A stretch of DNA of 64,000 nt from Plumapathes pennacea (GCA_964036295.1 OZ038466.1:26357997-26421996), one strand, 5' to 3'; shown: positions 11,677 through 24,859, counted from the stretch's first letter. Notes: generated by a model not told the origin, from the sequence alone. Made by a program: numbers and translations.

Positions 11677-14600
11677 GAGAGGAAGAGAGTGAGCAGAGAC
11701 CTCAAGTATCAACTAGTCAGCTCTCACCAGCGGCTTATTAGCGAGACCTCGTACTCTGGCCAAATATGGAAACCCGGAGGGGTCTGGGCCAGAAGTCGCA
11801 GTTTATTTTCACGAAATTATACAAAAGAAATTATTGAAATCTTTAGCTTTTAACGAAATGCGGTAATAGTTGTAAGGAGGGAATTCCTTGCTTGATAGAT
11901 CTGATTGGATGGTCAGTCTTCAATCAAATTCTACGGTCAGTTTTCACAAGTATAATCTGTCGGCGTGTCAAAAGATCGCACATTTTTTATTGTTTCATTG
12001 ACCCATCTGACTCGTTTGCCTGAGCGCCTTTTTCTCTATTTGTGAAAGGTTTGATTCGACTGCATCGAGAACACAAACAAACTTAACGATGTATTTTATT
12101 CCATCATACAAGTAACAGAAGGCAACAGGGGGTGCCTTTTGGTTGATCTTACTTTTTGCCTTTGTTTCGTCTGTCGATCGGTTGTGCGTTTATGTTAGCG
12201 GGAATTGTGTTTCTATATACTTAGGTAGTAACTAAACTAATGGACTGTTGCAGCGTAAAATGCTGATGTGGATGTTTGCAACTTAAGTCCTTTCAATTAG
12301 TAACAAAATTAAACAGAATAATGTTGATAATTTTGTTTCTTCGAGTCTGCTCTGCTCACCCAGCACTTCGTATTGGATATAAAGGGTTAAATTAAGGACC
12401 CCATCAGGAATCTAACACACGATACTGCAGCAAAACCACAAAACAAAACAACGTCATGAAAAATTTCACAAGGCCTTCGGTCGTTCGTGACTGTACCAGT
12501 ATTAAATAGACTGCTCTGAACAGGCTGTTGTCATCTTTCAACTGAACTGACCAGCGCCTAAACGGTTGCAGCAAGAGCCACTTGCTTCATATAAATGTTA
12601 GGCTAAACAATCATCAAACCAGACGCAGTTGTTCGTCAAACGAGACAGTAACGCTTCAGTTTGCTACAGTAATGTCGTGCATTTTCACAGTTTGATGACG
12701 TCAAGATATAATCACCTAGTGACATCATAAAATAAACACTTCACCCGGATGAGGTCGCACAACCTAAATTCGATGTTATTTGCAGTGAAATGTGAGGATT
12801 GACTTGTACAGCCTTTTCTGTTAGGGATTTTGTTTATTGGGGCGTTTGGGTGTTGTAGTCTTCGTCTTGGATTGACGTCATTTGGCAGCAGCAGTACGCA
12901 TCTGACAGCTGGGCGCCTTCCACGATCGACATGCAAGTGCTTTCTTTGACCAAAGTCAGATGATTTTAAAAGTCGCTTTATCAGATTAGTAATTTGGTAC
13001 TGACTTCTTCGGTTTTTAAACGCCACCCCCAGCTATTATTACGTTTTCTACAATTTAGCGTTGCGTGTTGCCCCATGCCAGTTTACATTATGCATGTATG
13101 GTTGCACGACATATTTAATAATTTCACTATCTTTTTCATATTTTTATTGCAAACCTTTTCATAAAACAATCGATGAAAGATGTCCGTGCGTTTGTGTTTG
13201 TTCTATTGAAACTTCTTAATTCTTACCTTCAGCATCATTTGCATTTCAAAGGCTGTAAACAAATTCTTTTGTTTGCCGATCAAACAAGACGTTTTTTTTT
13301 TTTTTTTTTTTGTCTTGTTTTGGCAGTTTTGTCTTGCGGAATTGTTTGTTCGGTTGGTGTCTGTTTTGTCCTTCGGGTGAAAAATTATATTCTTTGTCAT
13401 ATTCTTGAAGCAGTTTTCAAAGAAGTTTTACTTTGAGCTTGAAAGAAAAGAAATGATTGGCGGGAGTGGCGCACGTACCCTGACTGACACCTGATTTTAT
13501 AATTCCATATTGGCACGCTTCAGATATTAAATTTTCGTGCCGCCGCCAGATTCATTTAAGGCTTTTTTGTGATCCCTCAGTCATATCGCTAGCTGACAAG
13601 ATGTTTTGATTTAAATATATTCATTGAATAAATCGTGATCTTTTCCACGTTTTCAAGGCCGGCTTTGCAAAGTTCATTTCGCTCTGCTTTACGTGCAGAA
13701 GCTCGTGTCCTCAGCCATAAAAATACTTAAGAGGTCCACCACTCGATATTAGCTTTTACTGATATGATCTTGCGGTTAAGCTTTCGTCTCGTCATTCATT
13801 TGATAAGCCTTCAGCCTTTTTAAATTTTTCTGCCGTTTTATTTTGAGCTTTTGACTCTACACAGCGGTGCTGTGATCAAATAACCTCAATTTTAAAAAAT
13901 ACTGGCCCCCTTGTGCGCCGTCAGCTGGTAAATTGAAGATGAGCTTATCGAAGTTTTGGATACCGGTTTGCTTTAGACTGGCAAGACTTGTTCCACAATG
14001 CATGCACCCAAATGAAAACTTGATGATATATTTTTTAGTTCTTCCCGTATGTGAAGCCTGTCTTTTTGTGCAAATTGTCCGTGTGAAATATCACGAACAG
14101 GAAAATCCCGTCAACTCCAGGAATCAGTTTGTTAGCTTTTGGGCGCCTGTTGGCGAGTGATTTAACAGTTCGGAAATGAAAAGTAGATTATCGTGGACTT
14201 TGGCTTTTTCCTGTGCAAAATGAAAAGGTCATGTTCAATTACAAGGTGTTATCACAGTCGCCAGTCGGGGTCTTGGGTATTTATACACAGATGGATAAAA
14301 GGCTTCTCGATTTATTTTCCCGCTGCGCTGTTCATGCTCCACGTGAGATCACAGTTAGCATCCATCGAATGCAATACGTATTTAGAAATATATGCACAGT
14401 AGGGATGAACACTTTGAACAAAACCAGCCACTAAAACACATCAGCTTCACACAGCTCATCAGTGCGCGCTCACCATCCCGCCCTTCTCTCTCCCGGACGG
14501 CGCGACGGAACACAAGCCCTCTTTGTTCCCCTTGTATTAGCACAAAGGTTGATTGTCACCGCATATTCGGCTGTTTCTTATCTTTTAAAAGCATCAAATT

Positions 14601-15094
14601 GGCCGGCCCAGTCAGTGGACGTTCTCTGTGAGTTTTCTCTCCAATTTTGGAAACACTTCAACTGCAAAAAGGTGTCGCCTGAGCGGTTTCCGTTAATACT
14701 TGATCATCCGATGGGCGTCTGTTTTATAAAAGCGCAGTGCCCCCCAGTGAAACTGTACCATAACCAAAACAGTAATAACGAAACACATCAAGCTGCACGT
14801 CACGTTAAAAACCTATAAAGAAGACGAAAAAATCCGCCCTGCTTACTCCTTCAACCTCGTCTCCAGGGCCATCCACGACATTAGGATGCCACTCTGTCAC
14901 ATAAGCTTTACTCACTGCTGGATATAATACATAAAAAGATACCAGACAGTTGGTTCCGTACTCGAGTAGTACACCCATGCACATGCCCCAACAGGATAAA
15001 GGATATGAACACAGCACAGTTTTCAATGTGATTTTTAATTTTTTACCCCAGCCGTTGCCCTTCTTAGAACTTTTAACCAGCTTTTTAGCGACCG

Positions 15095-15125
<31 letters not shown>

Positions 15126-16386
15126 TAGGGAGATTGAGTTTCCATAATCTGATCGGTTTTGAGTGATATCTTCTTAGTCAGCGATTAAAGCTATTGTTTA
15201 GCAGTCAGGCTTGTTTGGGCAGAAAATGAACTGGTGCAGCCATCTGTGACAAGGAGGCCTTCATTCAAACAGAAAACTCCGAGTACATCCAATATTACTG
15301 GGAGTTGTTGGTGATATGGAACGCTTGCTGATGTCAGTCAGAGAGTGGAAATATCGATGATTTATACTTTTCATTAGGCCATTAAAAAATTCTGACAAGT
15401 TAATCTTTATTGTCTCTGCAAGTGAAAACAAACTAAACTCGCATCTACAAGAGCTCGGTGTCTTCAGCTTTCTGAAATTTCCATTCGCCTGACCTTGATC
15501 GTTACAATGAAAAAAGCTTAAAATAATTACATTGCATGTCTTTTTCTTGCCACAACATGGCTCCGGGCCAACATTGTCGCTGAAACCACATTAAAGTTTT
15601 CCGCTCAGGCGTATTTTTGTGCAATCGGTACAAGTTAGTGCACTCTGAAACTCTACAGATCAGTCATTCAAAGCGTAGGAGGAACATCTACACCACAAAG
15701 TCAGCGAAATGAGGCTACGCACGACTGCAGTGCAAGCTGAAGTCCCGAAAAGATTGGTACGTGCCTCTACGATCAACAGGCCAAACAACAGCTTATTGTT
15801 CGGTTGTTTAGTGTAACGGGAGGACTAAGTGTTGGTTTGGGGCGGTCATAAGTGTAAGGCTGTGTTCAACAGGAAACAGTTTTGTTTCGCATTCGCAATC
15901 CTGTACTTTCCAGTGGGAGGACAGGCGAATAAGATATGGGACGAACTGCTGTTGCTAGTCACGTTCCGAAATCTCGTCTCCACTAACGCACGTGTCACCT
16001 ATCACAACACCTTGCTGATAAGCCAAAACATCTTCGATGAGTTCCCGAATTGTTTTTATAAATTGCTATACCAGCCCTAGGGGGCGAGAGGTCAAAGAAT
16101 TTCGGTCGGTAGAACAAGGCTTTGATTGAGTCGCAGCCACCAATGGCCTAAAGCGCTCCGATATTGCATCTATTTAAAAATAAGTTGTTTTTCCCAACTG
16201 ACAATCACTTTCTATTGTGCCTTTCAAAACAGTGCTTTGTCACATGTTCTTGTCGAATCATGAATATTCCAGTTCAAAACCCATTCAATTGAAAAAGTGA
16301 AAACCCCTTTTGTTCGATTAGCCAATCAAAACGTGCTTCTCCGGAAGCGTGTTATGTTCGGCAAACGTGCCCTTCATTGTCCTTGC
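11677..16386. other. AP3D1 3' UTR followed by gene-poor intergenic DNA
   Basis: The AP3D1 3' UTR starts at 11677. The first clear AATAAA is at 12731-12736, but its use is uncertain. Perfect TGACGTCA palindromes lie at 12696-12703 and 12873-12880. Poly-T tracts lie at 13292-13311 and 15098-15122. Open frames here (for example 12712-13026 minus and 14462-14818 plus) show no recognisable protein and overlap each other in several frames, so no gene is called. Confidence 0.6.
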
Positions 16387-16408
16387 TGACGTCATTGAGC
16401 TTATAAAG
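16387..16408 (+). promoter_or_regulatory. CRE plus TATA core promoter of the FMN-reductase-like gene
   Basis: A perfect CRE palindrome TGACGTCA (16387-16394) sits six bases upstream of TTATAAAG (16401-16408). A TATA box here predicts transcription starting near 16430-16440, about 75 nt before the first in-frame ATG at 16511. The spacing is that of a classic CREB/ATF-responsive TATA promoter; that it responds to cAMP is inference. Confidence 0.75.
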
Positions 16409-16510
16409 TCCCCAGAGCTTCCAAGGGGTTTTTTGTGGCTTTGAGAGATTCTTGTCAGGAGCAGTTGTTTGGTGCGGTGAATGTTTTGGAAGAGGGTCTT
16501 GTTCTGAAAG

Positions 16511-18948
16511 ATGTGCAAAGGAAATACACCTGGACAAAGTGACAAAATGGTGAGTTATTCGAATGTAGCGTTTCGTGATTTTACTGGAAGTGTGATAAAC
16601 ACGCTCGCCTCGACCGTCTCTGTTCGAGCTTCCAAACGTTTATTCCAATGCGAGTTTAGCCTTTCGCTTCTTTGCGGATTGGGAAATGGGGTGTGAATGA
16701 GAGCCGAGCACAAGAAAGACGTGTTTCTGTTTCCAGTTGGTCGAGTTCGAGGCGAAGGAAGCGACCAGAGATGTATTTAGTGCATTCTCAGCATGAAAAT
16801 CGCTGGTTCCAAAAAGTTGCTTGATTATTCATTTTGCTTTTTGGGAGGTACTGGAGTTCATTGCAAACCAAGAGATACTGGTTTTCTTTTTTCGATTTTT
16901 CGCAACGTTTCGGCCATATTTCACCAGAAACAACATTCGTGCGGGTTGACATTTCATGACCTGTTTCTTCATGCTGCGACACAAAAAAAGCTATCAGTTT
17001 ACTTTGGTACACTGGAGTGTCGTATTTCTTTTTAGCAGCTCGATTCCTTGCTGTCAAACGGACGTCTGAAGTTCTGGGTCTTCATACTTTGTAATCGTGG
17101 CAATTTCTACATCACCAAATTCGACAAACAGCATTTTGCGCGCTTCAGCAAACAACCCCGGAACAACGTCAGACCATATTTTTCGGTGGAAAACCCATTT
17201 GCGAAAGGTATCCAGGTCATTTTGCAATCTCTCTTCTCAAACGGCCAATAAAAGAGCGAACATATTGGACGTGACTACCTTCATAACAAGCACTGAATTA
17301 TTTATACACAACCATCTCGGAAAGCAGGGAAAACAGGGAGCTAATATGTTTTTTTTACGGAGGGTAGCGCTCTGTGCTGAGGCTCCCGTTGTTTGTGATC
17401 TTTTCGAAAGCCGCCGAGATACTGTAGGTCATTGACATTTTTCTGAGAGATGATTTCACAGCTGAATCGATACTGGGGTCTTGTGAATGTACGCGCTTGG
17501 AGCTGATGCAAGCTCAAGTCGTGTTTGCAACTCTTATTCTGACTGAACTTAGGAAGCTGTCTGTTCTTGCTGAATCATTTGACGGCTCTTTCTCTCCAGG
17601 TTTGGACGCAACAAACCTCTGTGGCTCCCGACAGTATGAAGATCGTTCTGTTTGCCGATTTTTATGCTTCTAGTCAAGGACTATCTCAAGCCCATTATGT
17701 CTTAAAACAGCTATGCAACGAAGGCCACCAAATCACTCTTTTTGGTGAGTATCTTTTTTTTTTTTTTTTTTTTTTTTTTTTCAAATGTCTCAAGGCAAAA
17801 TGATGGGTTTTGTGAAAATTTATATTGCTGCGTTGGAAATGTGCCAGAGTGAATCTACATGTATGCAAATTTCAGTTGTTTATTTGGTTGATAAATCCCT
17901 GACAATTCTTGATGTGCCAGTTTGCGGTTTTAATCGATCGGGGCACTGCTTTTTGAGTTGGAGCCTTTTAAACGCATGTGTTTTGGGCAGTTTTTCTTTT
18001 CTTTTCTTTGCCTTTTATATTTTGTTTGTCAGAACTAAAAATAAATGATTAAATCAGAGTGGTTTGAATTTCTAAAGATTTTGTCACATGTTTTGCTTTT
18101 GTTTGACCTTACAAAACATCGATCGAAGCATCGAAACTGAATTAGAAAGCCATACAAAGTCAAATAGCCTGTACTCCTGGTGACAGACCAAGTCTATATT
18201 CCCACCAAAGCGAATACTTTCGGAAGTAATAATATTATGTTTCTGCGGCCTTGTTTTTTCTCGTCGATGGGGAGGTTTCTTCAGTTCCACCACAGCTGTT
18301 ATTACTTTTGCTTTGTACCAAAGACAGGCTTAAAAACAATCTTGCCTTTCCAGAAATTTAAGTGGGAGATGGGATTCGAGTAATGGCTTTTAGATGGTGG
18401 GATTATTACCTTTGCACAGCAACGGGAAATGATATCAGAACAAAAGAATCGCTTAGCCTGCACATTGTTTTCTTCCTTATTATTATTAATTTTTTTTACT
18501 AAGTAAGTTGGAATTCATACTCTAAAATTATTCATCTTTTTTTGCAACAGATTGTTCGTCTATGAGAAGTCCGGTGCTGTCATACGAAGAACCCCAGGCA
18601 GGAACATGCGACTTGTACACAGAACCACTCAAAATGCTCGAGAAGAAAGTTGAGGAGGCGGATGCTCTTCTTCTGGTGACAGACAAATCTGGATTTGAAA
18701 TTCCGCCTGCCCTTCAATCAGTGAGACATCACTTAACGGGCAACAGTTATGTGTGGAGACCTTATGGAATAAACTGCACTCTCATAGGAGGATCCGTTCA
18801 CAGCAGAAAAGTAGCGATGAGACTCAGATTGCTGCTGGAAGGCTCTGACTTCCCCTACATGGCTGGGGTACTGCCATCAACTTGCTCTTGGACCGAAAAG
18901 TATGCAGTGGACCCAAGCTTAGAAACGCCGGGGCCCTGCGTACTCTGA
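16511..18948 (+). CDS. NADPH-dependent FMN reductase-like flavodoxin-fold protein
   Basis: Three exons (16511-16549, 17600-17744, 18551-18948) join in phase to 193 residues and a TGA, the usual size of an FMN_red-type flavoprotein. After a short leader the Rossmann/flavodoxin first strand reads MKIVLFADF with a following S/G-rich loop (YASSQGLS). The middle has ADALLLVTDKSGFEIPPAL, matching the family strand-loop (ADA-(L/I)-(V/I)-T-x-x-(Y/x)-x-x-x-I-P-x-x-L). GINCTLIGGSVHSRKVAMRL then matches the later strand and helix. The canonical phosphate-loop S-x-R is not obvious, so flavin use is a family inference. The first exon rests on the promoter, a clean GTGAGT donor and phase; translation could instead start at the ATG at 17636. 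AATAAA lies 280 nt past the stop. Confidence 0.75.
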
Positions 18949-19229
18949 GAAAATATGCACACCGAACTTGATATTTGGCCTCATTTTAGAAGCCGTTTTT
19001 CATTCGCTTTATAGCTTGCCCGGTCTTTTTCTCTTGTGCAAAACACATTGTTTTGTCCCTTCAAGAATTCTCAAGGCGAGTTTTGTTGCAGTTTTGGTGG
19101 GGTGACAGTAGCTTTCCTTGCAGTCGTTTTGTTCTCTTCAGAATTAACTTTATAAAAGAGAGAGATTCAGCAGTCGTAAAGAGTTGTACATACAAAAGAG
19201 AATTTTAGATGTAACATAAGTTTCTTGTA

Positions 19230-19235
19230 AATAAA
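19230..19235 (+). terminator. polyadenylation signal of the FMN-reductase-like gene
   Basis: AATAAA, followed by a T/GT-rich stretch near 19255, lies about 280 nt after the stop codon of the gene ending at 18948. Confidence 0.7.
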
Positions 19236-20643
19236 AATATTGTTATTGAATGAAATGATTTGTGTTCCTCACATACACAGTTGCTTCCAGTCAGTTATGA
19301 AAAGAACTGAAACTGCCCATCCCTAATCTGATCGCGCCATGTCGTGCTGTCTGACCTTTTTTGTCCGTAAACTGAATCCCGCAGGAACCGTGTCGCAAGC
19401 CTGGCTGTAAATTGGGCAACACGGCTGTCAGGTTACATTTCCGGTGCCCTCTGGCATTTTCCAAATCAAATCAGCCTTGAAAACGAAAGGGAACGCTCTG
19501 CGGACAAGTCATCTCTCCAACTTTCCATTTTGAAGCATCGTCGTTTGCCAGTTATGCCGTCAGTGTCGTGCGGAAAGCCGAACTGAGCACCACATGGTGC
19601 GGCCAACTCACGCGAGAGCCCCGTACGTGCTAACTCGGAGTAATGGGTATTCGTGTCCCATCAAATTTAACGGCTAGAGTGAGGTTATGAAACAAACTCG
19701 ATTTTATTTTGCCGTCTTACTCGCGTGCCGTGGGGTGGAAAATTTACAATGCAAGTCTCCCATCTCGTAGAAAAAAAAAACGTACAAAAATATATATTCA
19801 ATAAAAATCAATACACGCAAACGGCTACACATCCCAGTCGTAACGGGATATCCCATCCTACAAAAAAAAAAAAAAAAACAAAAAAAACTAGCCATTAAAG
19901 ACGCGGTACTGTGGCACAACACGGTCATAAACAGTAGACGCGGATTTAGCTTGAAAACAAGTGACCGAGAAGGTGCGGTGACTAAAAATTGCTTCGCTAT
20001 TTTGGGAATTGGCGGTTCAACTGAAGTGAGGTCACAGTGTGGTTAGCCCGAGGAAATTGTCCGTTTTTTTCTGTTGTCAACTCACTGGACAATCAAATCC
20101 CGGCAGCCACTATCTGGCTGCAGCGACAACTGTGGAAAGAAGAAGTGCTTTTCCCAGTGCAGTGTTTGGATTTTTTTGTTATCGCTTTTTGTTTTTGTAG
20201 TTTACGCTTGACATCCTGTTTTGTTTGTTTTTTTTGTTTTTTTTTGTTTTTTTTCTATTTCACTTCCGTTGTTGGCTTCTCATCATCAGGGTGGGAAGGG
20301 ATGAGGAAAAAACGGAAAAGTGTCAACGATATTAAATGCTTCATGAGTATGTGGCGCTCCACCTTTTCTCATTGTCAACTCTTCAAGTTCTCTCAGTGCA
20401 GTACAGGACGGCAGTTTGACACAGAAAGTATTAAAAATACAGGGAAATACGTGACTGTAATCTTCTGGAAGATTTAGAGCTATATTATATATAAATATTA
20501 TTACATTGGTATAACCTCAACTGCGTCATTTACACACTTGGAAACGAGTTTGATGAAAACAACGCAGATCAAGTTCCCTTGGCATGAGCCCAAAATTTCA
20601 TTTCAAAAAAACCAATTTCAACAAACGATAGTTGTTGTTTTCG
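19236..20643. other. intergenic, no gene seen
   Basis: Between two convergent polyadenylation signals. It holds an A-rich tract near 19861-19886 and a T-rich stretch near 20219-20260. The open frame at 20037-20477 is low-complexity and matches nothing I recognise. Confidence 0.6.
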
Positions 20644-20651
20644 TTTATTTA
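20644..20651 (-). terminator. polyadenylation signal of TRAPPC5
   Basis: The reverse strand has overlapping AATAAA signals (plus strand TTTATTTATT from 20644), about 165 nt downstream of the TRAPPC5 stop at 20814. Confidence 0.7.
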
Positions 20652-20813
20652 TTAGATCATGACGTTTTATATTGACTATGAAGCTTCAGTCAGAATCATC
20701 TAATCCTGTTGACTGTTCTTGTGAGTTTGAAGAAATGCTGACTCCTGGTTTGTACAAATATGTCGAATCCTGCACATCAAAACGACTGCCTTTGTCTGAC
20801 AACATACATGGGC

Positions 20814-22534
20814 TTATCTCCCATCCATGGCCTTATCTCTTGTTATCACAGACTCCTCAAACTTTATCATCAATGTGGTGCCTTTATGCCAGTGAGCTGT
20901 CACCTTAGCAGGCTGCAAAAAAATGATAAAGGTTCATTTTCTCCTTATACCATCTAAACGTAGCCATATGCAGCAATATGGGAGAGGCTACTGGTTGATC
21001 AGTTTGAAGTCAAAATGTGTTGCTGTATTTCAATTTCCTAGCAATAGTTTAGTTTCACATGTGTAATGTCAAGCACCTCAATTGCTGTGTGTTGTGCATC
21101 TCATGACAATGTCCCTTTAAGAACTGTCCAATTCTTCTTTGGTACTTACAAAGTTACAGCCATGAAGAGCCGACTCCACAATACCAGCAACAAATGAGGC
21201 ACAATTCAGACTACCTACAATAGGAACCAAACATATTGTGATTATCACAAGCAACGAGAGTGTGCAAATGATGTTTGGTAAAAAGAATTAATTACTGAAT
21301 AAGACAGATAGACCCATATAAGTGAAGTTAAAGGTAAAGTATGATTGAACTGAAGTTGAAAAGTTTGCAGCACTTACCTTTATCTTTTGGTACTGAGATA
21401 AACTTGTTGACCAGAGGCTCTTTTTCAATAATGTAGTCTGGGTTCAGAGTTAAGGAACTGCACAGTGTACATAATCTACTTTCAATTGACATTTTCATCC
21501 AACACACTTGCAATATAAACTTAAAGTAGGAAAATCAACATCAGGGAGGACAGAAAAAGATGGTAGGTTTTTCATCTGATCTCTTCTGTCCCCCTTGACA
21601 TTGCTACTCACGCAATGTTAAAACATCTGACAATATGTGACTAAAAAGAGAAAACACATACAGGGGACTGATCGAGTATTTGGCTAAGTTATAATCTGTT
21701 TAGTTGCCCTCCTTCCTAAGCTATCCTTTGGTAAGTTTTCTTCCAGTATCAAATTAATGTTGCTGCTTTAGAACATAGTTACTCCACACATGCACACCCA
21801 GGCCCTACATTTCTCAGGATACAGGTCTTGTCATCATCATTGGCCTGTTCTAGCTTATCTGCCTCTTTGCCAAACAAAGACTGTGAAATAGAAAAAAATA
21901 GATGAATATATTATTGGTAGGTCCCATTTACAGTGTACTGGTGTTTTTGTTACCCATTTTAAAGAAACAGTGGTGTATCAAGTGCAATTACCTTCCAAAG
22001 CGTTGATTTGATGAAAAGTAAAATGTTGAGAACTCTTGTTTCTCGTCTTGGACCTTTTTCCCTAAGCACTAATACATCCAAGATCCTTGCTCCAACTTGC
22101 CGACCAAGATCTGACAATCTGCGGGAAATAAAAACATTTAGGGCCTCAATGCACGTACAGCACCAGCAAGATAAAAATAGGTCGCACAAAACAAAAGATG
22201 GACGACCTGTGAAAGGTTTTAACTTTGGATATTGGCATCTAAGTAAGGCTCTAGCTGTGTAACGTCAACCTTGACAGCATTCTGGACGAACTTACTTGCT
22301 CTGTAGCTCTGGAACTGTATGAACTCGATTCTGACAGTACTGCACTATCTCAGAAAACAACAAAGCGAAAGTGCTGATGTTGATCTGCAGATTGTAACAG
22401 AAAAGGCCACTCTATAAGTATATTAAATACACATGATATAAAGACAGGCTAGGAACAAATCGGACCTCGTTTCGACCTTTACTCAAAGGTCTTTCGAGGA
22501 TGTTTGAGCGCCCTCTTCCCAGCCGGGCGTCCAT
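20814..22534 (-). CDS. TRAPPC5: Trafficking protein particle complex subunit 5
   Basis: Subunit of TRAPP, the tethering complex and Rab1/Ypt1 exchange factor acting in ER-Golgi transport. Seven minus-strand exons: 22534-22466, 22384-22296, 22118-21992, 21880-21823, 21437-21378, 21214-21150, 20912-20814. They join in phase to 188 residues, the same length as human TRAPPC5. Matching blocks in order: MDARLGRGRSNILERPL at the start, FALLFSEIVQYCQNRV, LGRQVGARILDVL with REKGPRRET, LFGKEADKLEQAND, YYIIEKEPLVNKFISVPKD, LNCASFVAGIVE, and VTAHWHKGTTLMIKFEE near the end. The fold is the alpha/beta TRAPP fold of the Bet3 family. It shares a 56-bp head-to-head promoter with ABITRAM. Confidence 0.97.
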
Positions 22535-22590
22535 GTTGGGTTACTTGTCACCAGTCTCTCCCCCACTTAGCTTAGCAGCCTGGCGACAAC
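22535..22590. promoter_or_regulatory. 56-bp divergent promoter shared by TRAPPC5 and ABITRAM
   Basis: Only 56 bp separate the two start codons. There is no TATA box. The ABITRAM start lies inside AACATGGCGGCC, a close match to the YY1 site (AA-n-ATGGCGGC) common at TATA-less housekeeping starts. The two transcripts must overlap in their 5' ends or have very short leaders. Confidence 0.7.
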
Positions 22591-24453
22591 ATGGCGGCCG
22601 AACTGAAGCGAAGGACTGTAGTAGAGCGTTATTTCGAGAAACGCTTTGTAGCAGGTGAGATATTAGGTCTGTTATCATGGAGGTGCATTCATGTTCCTCG
22701 AGCTCAACTCTTCGTGATGGCTAAATTGGCTTTTTTACAGTTCTGTGGGAACCACCTCAAGTATTTTTAACACGTGTGTCCTCGTTTATATTTTGTGCAG
22801 ATATAAAAGGAAAGTCATGTGAAGATGAATGCGTCCTCCTTCACTCCAACAAGTAAGACAATAGTTTAATAATGCTGGTAACCTATTCTTGTGTGTGTTG
22901 ACTGTTATGTGTGTGCGTGTAATGATGTTGTAATATGTGATTCTTCTGTTCAACTTTCGGTTGGTGAATAAAGCATCTTTACACTTGCGTGTGCATATTA
23001 AAAACGTAAAAGAGTGTTTTGAAACAAGCCTGCAATGTTGCAGCTTATTATGGTATAATAAGATGGCACCAGAGCCTTCAGTACATTTTTCTCAACGCCA
23101 AATTTTACTTTTCTATGCCACATATTTTTACGATACTTATCATTTTCCCAGAAGAATGGGAGTGGTTTATATTAAATAAAAAGAGATTCTGGCTTATTGT
23201 GAGGGGAAAGTAGTTATCAAGTATCTAAACAAACTATGACACTATAGGGTCTGCATAATAACAGTTGCTGAGGGCCACCCTTTGCTGAAGTCAGCAGCCA
23301 TAACAGGCATCTCATTCCAAGTGTCCTCAAAGGTGAACCGTCTGGACAACAAAGTGACTGGGAAGGGAAAACATGGTGGGCAGTGGCTAGACACAAAATC
23401 ACCTCTGTGTGATGTCACATGTTCCTCAGGAATAACCTACACATTGTACAGGTACAGATGTTGACATCACTTACTTACAGTCCCTGTCATACAGCACAGC
23501 ATTTTATCACTTTGTTGCATCTTTATTCTTTATTCATACAGCACAGCACTCTAAAACTTTGTTGCATCTTTATTCTTTATTCATACAGCACAGCATTCTA
23601 TAACTTTGTTGAATCTTTCTTGTTTCACAAGTTGCATCAAGGGTAAACTGATTGAAGTAAACAAGGAGTTACTTTCACATCCTGAGCTTTTGTTAGAAAA
23701 GGTAAATAAATATATGTCAGGTTACCCTTTAATAAATAGTTTATTGTGATTATTATCACTACAGTCAAACACTCTGAACAAAACATCACATACATATTCA
23801 CAACATACATGCACAATACATAAATGCATACATTAAATACACTGCCTACATTAAATACAATTGCCAAGTACTTTATTTCTTATCACTTGCACATCACTTT
23901 TGTATTATTATGTATATTGCACCTGCTCTCGTACAAACTCCCCAGTATAATTAAACTAAAAATGTAAACTAAAAACGGGAGAATACACCAGCGAAGATCT
24001 AGGACTGCTTTAAACTATATCATCCTGCACTGCACTACACTTCAGGAGCAGCAGGTCATTTTTATTAAACAGCTTCGTTTTTTCATCAGCCTGAAACTGA
24101 GGGCTACATTGCAATAGTTCTTCCAAAATTGAATGAGGTTGACAGTATTATGGATGCAACATTGACAAGTGATGAGTACAAACAGATCCTGGAAAATAGA
24201 AATAAAGAAAAACCTGGTGAGTGCTGTTAGTTTTGCTTCCTTCCTCAAACCGCTTGTCTTATTTTTTCATTCATTTTATTTTAACCATTCATTTTACTTA
24301 CGGTATCCTACCTTTGTTCTCTTCTTTTCTTTTACCATTCTTTCACTTTTCTTCCTGTTCTCCTTTCTCTTATTTACTCCTTTCTTGTGTTGTGAAGTGG
24401 ATCTTACAAGAGAAGACGATCACCCGGCAGATGGCAGTTCAAGTACCACGTGA
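22591..24453 (+). CDS. ABITRAM: Actin-binding transcription modulator (Simiate/FAM206A family)
   Basis: Small conserved protein with a glycine-cleavage-H-like fold, linked in vertebrates to actin dynamics and transcription. Six exons (22591-22654, 22801-22852, 23248-23451, 23632-23701, 24090-24216, 24398-24453) join in phase to 190 residues plus TGA; human is 181. Matching blocks: VERYFEKRF, DIKGKSCEDECVLLHSN, ITVAEGHP, ISFQVSSKVNRLDNKVTGK, PLCDVTCSSG, GKLIEVNKELL and PETEGYIAIVLPK. The acidic C-terminal tail is not conserved. The start at the YY1-like ATGGCGGCC gives the expected N-terminal length. AATAAA is at 24794-24799. The intron before the fourth exon is mostly a 47-bp tandem repeat. 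Confidence 0.95.
23488..23631 (+). repeat. 47-bp minisatellite abutting an ABITRAM acceptor
   Basis: About three copies of a 47-bp unit beginning CATACAGCACAGCATT start at 23488, 23535 and 23582. The third copy decays into TTGTTTCACAAG, the acceptor of the exon starting at 23632. Confidence 0.85.
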
Positions 24454-24793
24454 CTGTAGACTCTTACAAAACGGAATAATCATCGCGTCAAGAGAAAGAT
24501 CTCAAAGTCACGTGTTAAACTATTCTAGCACTACAATAGTGAGCACGTGATCTTCATGTGAATCTCACATGGCAACCGACCGAAAGTTGTCAGACCAGTC
24601 GGCTAAATAATGGGAGACGCGTCGTTTGTTTGCTAACACGTCTCGACCACGTGCTGCTGCAAGTCCTTAACGAAGTCTCGTCACGAGACTATTTGGTACT
24701 ACAAGAGATTACAAAACTTTTATTCCGCGTTTCCATGCATTCAATGCGGATTTAGTTTTGTTCTTTTTCATCCTTATTGTGGTCGTCTAGTCA

Positions 24794-24799
24794 AATAAA
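24794..24799 (+). terminator. polyadenylation signal of ABITRAM
   Basis: AATAAA about 340 nt after the ABITRAM stop codon. A second copy lies near 24966. Confidence 0.55.
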
Positions 24800-24859
24800 A
24801 GCTTCAAATAGATTCGCACGTTTTACGTGTAAATATGCTCGCGCACTCGCGCGCTCGCT

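Noticed and set aside
14462-14818. 118-residue ORF in the gap after AP3D1
   Set aside because: Overlaps other frames of similar length; no recognisable domain, promoter or splice context.
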